A stretch of DNA of 7,059 nucleotides from Candidatus Omnitrophota bacterium (GTDB taxonomy: Bacteria > Omnitrophota > Gorgyraeia > Pluralincolimonadales > Pluralincolimonadaceae): NCBI GenBank assembly GCA_028715315.1, contig JAQUSA010000051.1:1-7059 (forward strand). The letters are read 5' to 3'. Positions 6,561-7,059 of the stretch are shown here, one piece after another (the stretch's first letter is position 1; every line of letters begins with the position of its first letter). The notes under the pieces were generated by a model that did no database searches, was not told where the DNA came from, and was given only the letters and a program-made list of their open reading frames with translations. The position numbers were made by a program, and so were the translations under genes.

Positions 6561-6637
6561 TGGTGGCGGCGATCCGAATTGAACGGATGACATAGCGGGT
6601 ATGAGCCGCTCGCTCTAACCATCTGAGCTACGCCGCC
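6561..6637 (-). tRNA. tRNA with anticodon CAT, most likely elongator tRNA-Met
   Basis: The 77-nt minus-strand sequence folds into a full cloverleaf with encoded CCA. It has a perfect acceptor stem GGCGGCG/CGCCGCC, D stem GCTC/GAGC, anticodon stem AGCGG/CCGCT with loop CTCATAC (anticodon CAT at plus-strand 6601-6603), variable loop ATGTC, and T stem ATCCG/CGGAT with loop TTCAATT. It is not an initiator: 1-72 is G-C rather than a mismatch, 11-24 is C-G, and the three consecutive G-C pairs of the initiator anticodon stem are absent. From memory, the acceptor start GGCGG and loop ending CATAC resemble Bacillus-type elongator tRNA-Met more than tRNA-Ile2. E. coli tRNA-Ile2 has C4 and C5 in the acceptor stem, where G4 and G5 are found here. 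Ile2, the substrate of TilS encoded downstream, cannot be fully excluded. A promoter lies just upstream and no terminator was seen between it and the next gene. Confidence 0.95.
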
Positions 6638-6663
6638 ATCATAATTTGTGCGGGATTAGGGAG

Positions 6664-6695
6664 ATTATATTATCACAAAATCCTCAGTTTGGCAA
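6664..6695 (-). promoter_or_regulatory. Candidate promoter for the tRNA and downstream genes
   Basis: In the 46-nt gap before the tRNA the minus strand is AT-rich, in sharp contrast to its surroundings. TTGCCA (6690-6695), overlapping the end of the Dph6-like gene, is 17 bp from TAATAT (6667-6672). A perfect TATAAT (6664-6669) overlaps it but would have 20-bp spacing, and a TG-preceded GATAAT (6669-6674) is a third reading. Any of them starts transcription roughly 15-25 nt before the tRNA. Which hexamer is used cannot be decided by eye. Confidence 0.5.
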
Positions 6696-7059
6696 CAAGT
6701 CGCAGAAATAGTACCGGTTGTCCCTGAGGACGGTCTCGCCCCTCGAGAACGCCACCTTTTCGCGGAATATCGGCCCATCGTAGACAAACGAGTGGAACTC
6801 GCCGTTCTCTCCGCACGGGTCGACGCCGGCCGGAAGGTCCGCAAGGAAGCTGCTGTCGTATTCCCTGCCGATAAAACCCTTATCCAGGAGCGTCGAATCG
6901 ACGCATACTATCACAGCCTTGAATCCGAGCCCGATGAACCTGCGGGCCAACTCATCGCTGCCGCGTTTCCACAGCGGGTATACGCCTTCCATGCCTATGC
7001 GCGCGAGCTTGTCGTCCTTGTATTTTTTTACATCTTCGAGGGCTATATCGCCCGCGGCC
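6684..7059 (-). CDS. Dph6/MJ0570-type PP-loop ATPase (diphthine-ammonia ligase family), C-terminal part
   Basis: The frame is open from the window edge (first full codon at 7058) to the TGA at 6684, giving the last 124 residues; family members have about 220-240, so the N-terminal PP-loop half is missing. The Met at 6992 is internal, because the family pattern already runs before it (GDIALEDVKKYKDDKLARIG). Then come VYPLWKRGSDELARRF, GFKAVIVCVDSTLLDKGFIGRE, FLADLPAGVDPCGENGEFHS and FVYDGPIF, which is the conserved second half of the Dph6/ATP-dependent amidoligase-like family. In archaea and eukaryotes Dph6 makes the amide of diphthamide on elongation factor 2. Bacterial EF-G lacks diphthamide, so the substrate of bacterial homologues is unknown. 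The gene ends 46 nt before the tRNA. The family call is confident; the biochemical role here is not. Confidence 0.92.
   Translation of the reverse strand, partial: AAGDIALEDVKKYKDDKLARIGMEGVYPLWKRGSDELARRFIGLGFKAVIVCVDSTLLDKGFIGREYDSSFLADLPAGVDPCGENGEFHSFVYDGPIFREKVAFSRGETVLRDNRYYFCDLLPN

Noticed and set aside
6356..6622. An 88-codon minus-strand frame across the tRNA and the start of the secreted protein gene
   Set aside because: It starts inside the tRNA and runs out of frame through the ribosome site and signal peptide of the better-supported gene.

Overview
The window is a gene-dense, fairly GC-rich piece of a bacterial chromosome. Every supported gene lies on the minus strand, so transcription runs from position 7059 towards 1. 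The genes are housekeeping genes of a bacterium: FtsH with two membrane segments, TilS, a CdaA-type c-di-AMP synthase and PdxJ of the DXP-dependent vitamin B6 route. The order tilS-ftsH-folP-cdaA-pdxJ, frequent ATA (Ile) and AGG (Arg) codons among otherwise G/C-ending codons, and an orphan secreted protein with a carbohydrate-binding-like look would suit an uncultured lineage such as Omnitrophota. That assignment is inference from general impression, not from a search.

Layout in transcription order. (1) 7059-6684: the C-terminal half of a Dph6-like PP-loop ATPase, cut by the window edge. (2) 6637-6561: a tRNA with anticodon CAT, most likely elongator Met, with a plausible promoter just upstream. 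(3) 6525-5926: a signal-peptide-bearing protein of 199 residues, GTG start, very strong Shine-Dalgarno. (4) 5922-4525: tilS, 3 nt after the preceding stop. (5) A 57-nt gap with a good sigma-70-like promoter. (6) 4467-2617: ftsH. (7) 2620-1421: a long folP with an N-terminal extra domain, ATGA overlap with ftsH. (8) 1428-586: cdaA, 8-nt overlap with folP. (9) 589-425: a 54-residue single-pass membrane protein resembling only the N-terminal anchor of YbbR/CdaR, ATGA overlap with cdaA. (10) 416-1: pdxJ, N-terminal 138 residues, cut by the window edge.

The ftsH-folP-cdaA-miniature CdaR-pdxJ block looks like one translationally coupled operon. It joins membrane protein quality control, folate synthesis, c-di-AMP signalling and PLP synthesis. 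The most interesting item is the small membrane protein at 425-589: it sits where cdaR normally sits, but all YbbR repeats are missing. Secondary points are the DGG variant of the CdaA DGA motif, the folP N-terminal domain, the Dph6-like gene in a bacterium, and a CAT-anticodon tRNA apparently co-transcribed with tilS, whose enzyme modifies a CAT-anticodon tRNA. No mobile element, CRISPR array, riboswitch or convincing intrinsic terminator was seen, and no gene-free stretch exceeds 100 bases.
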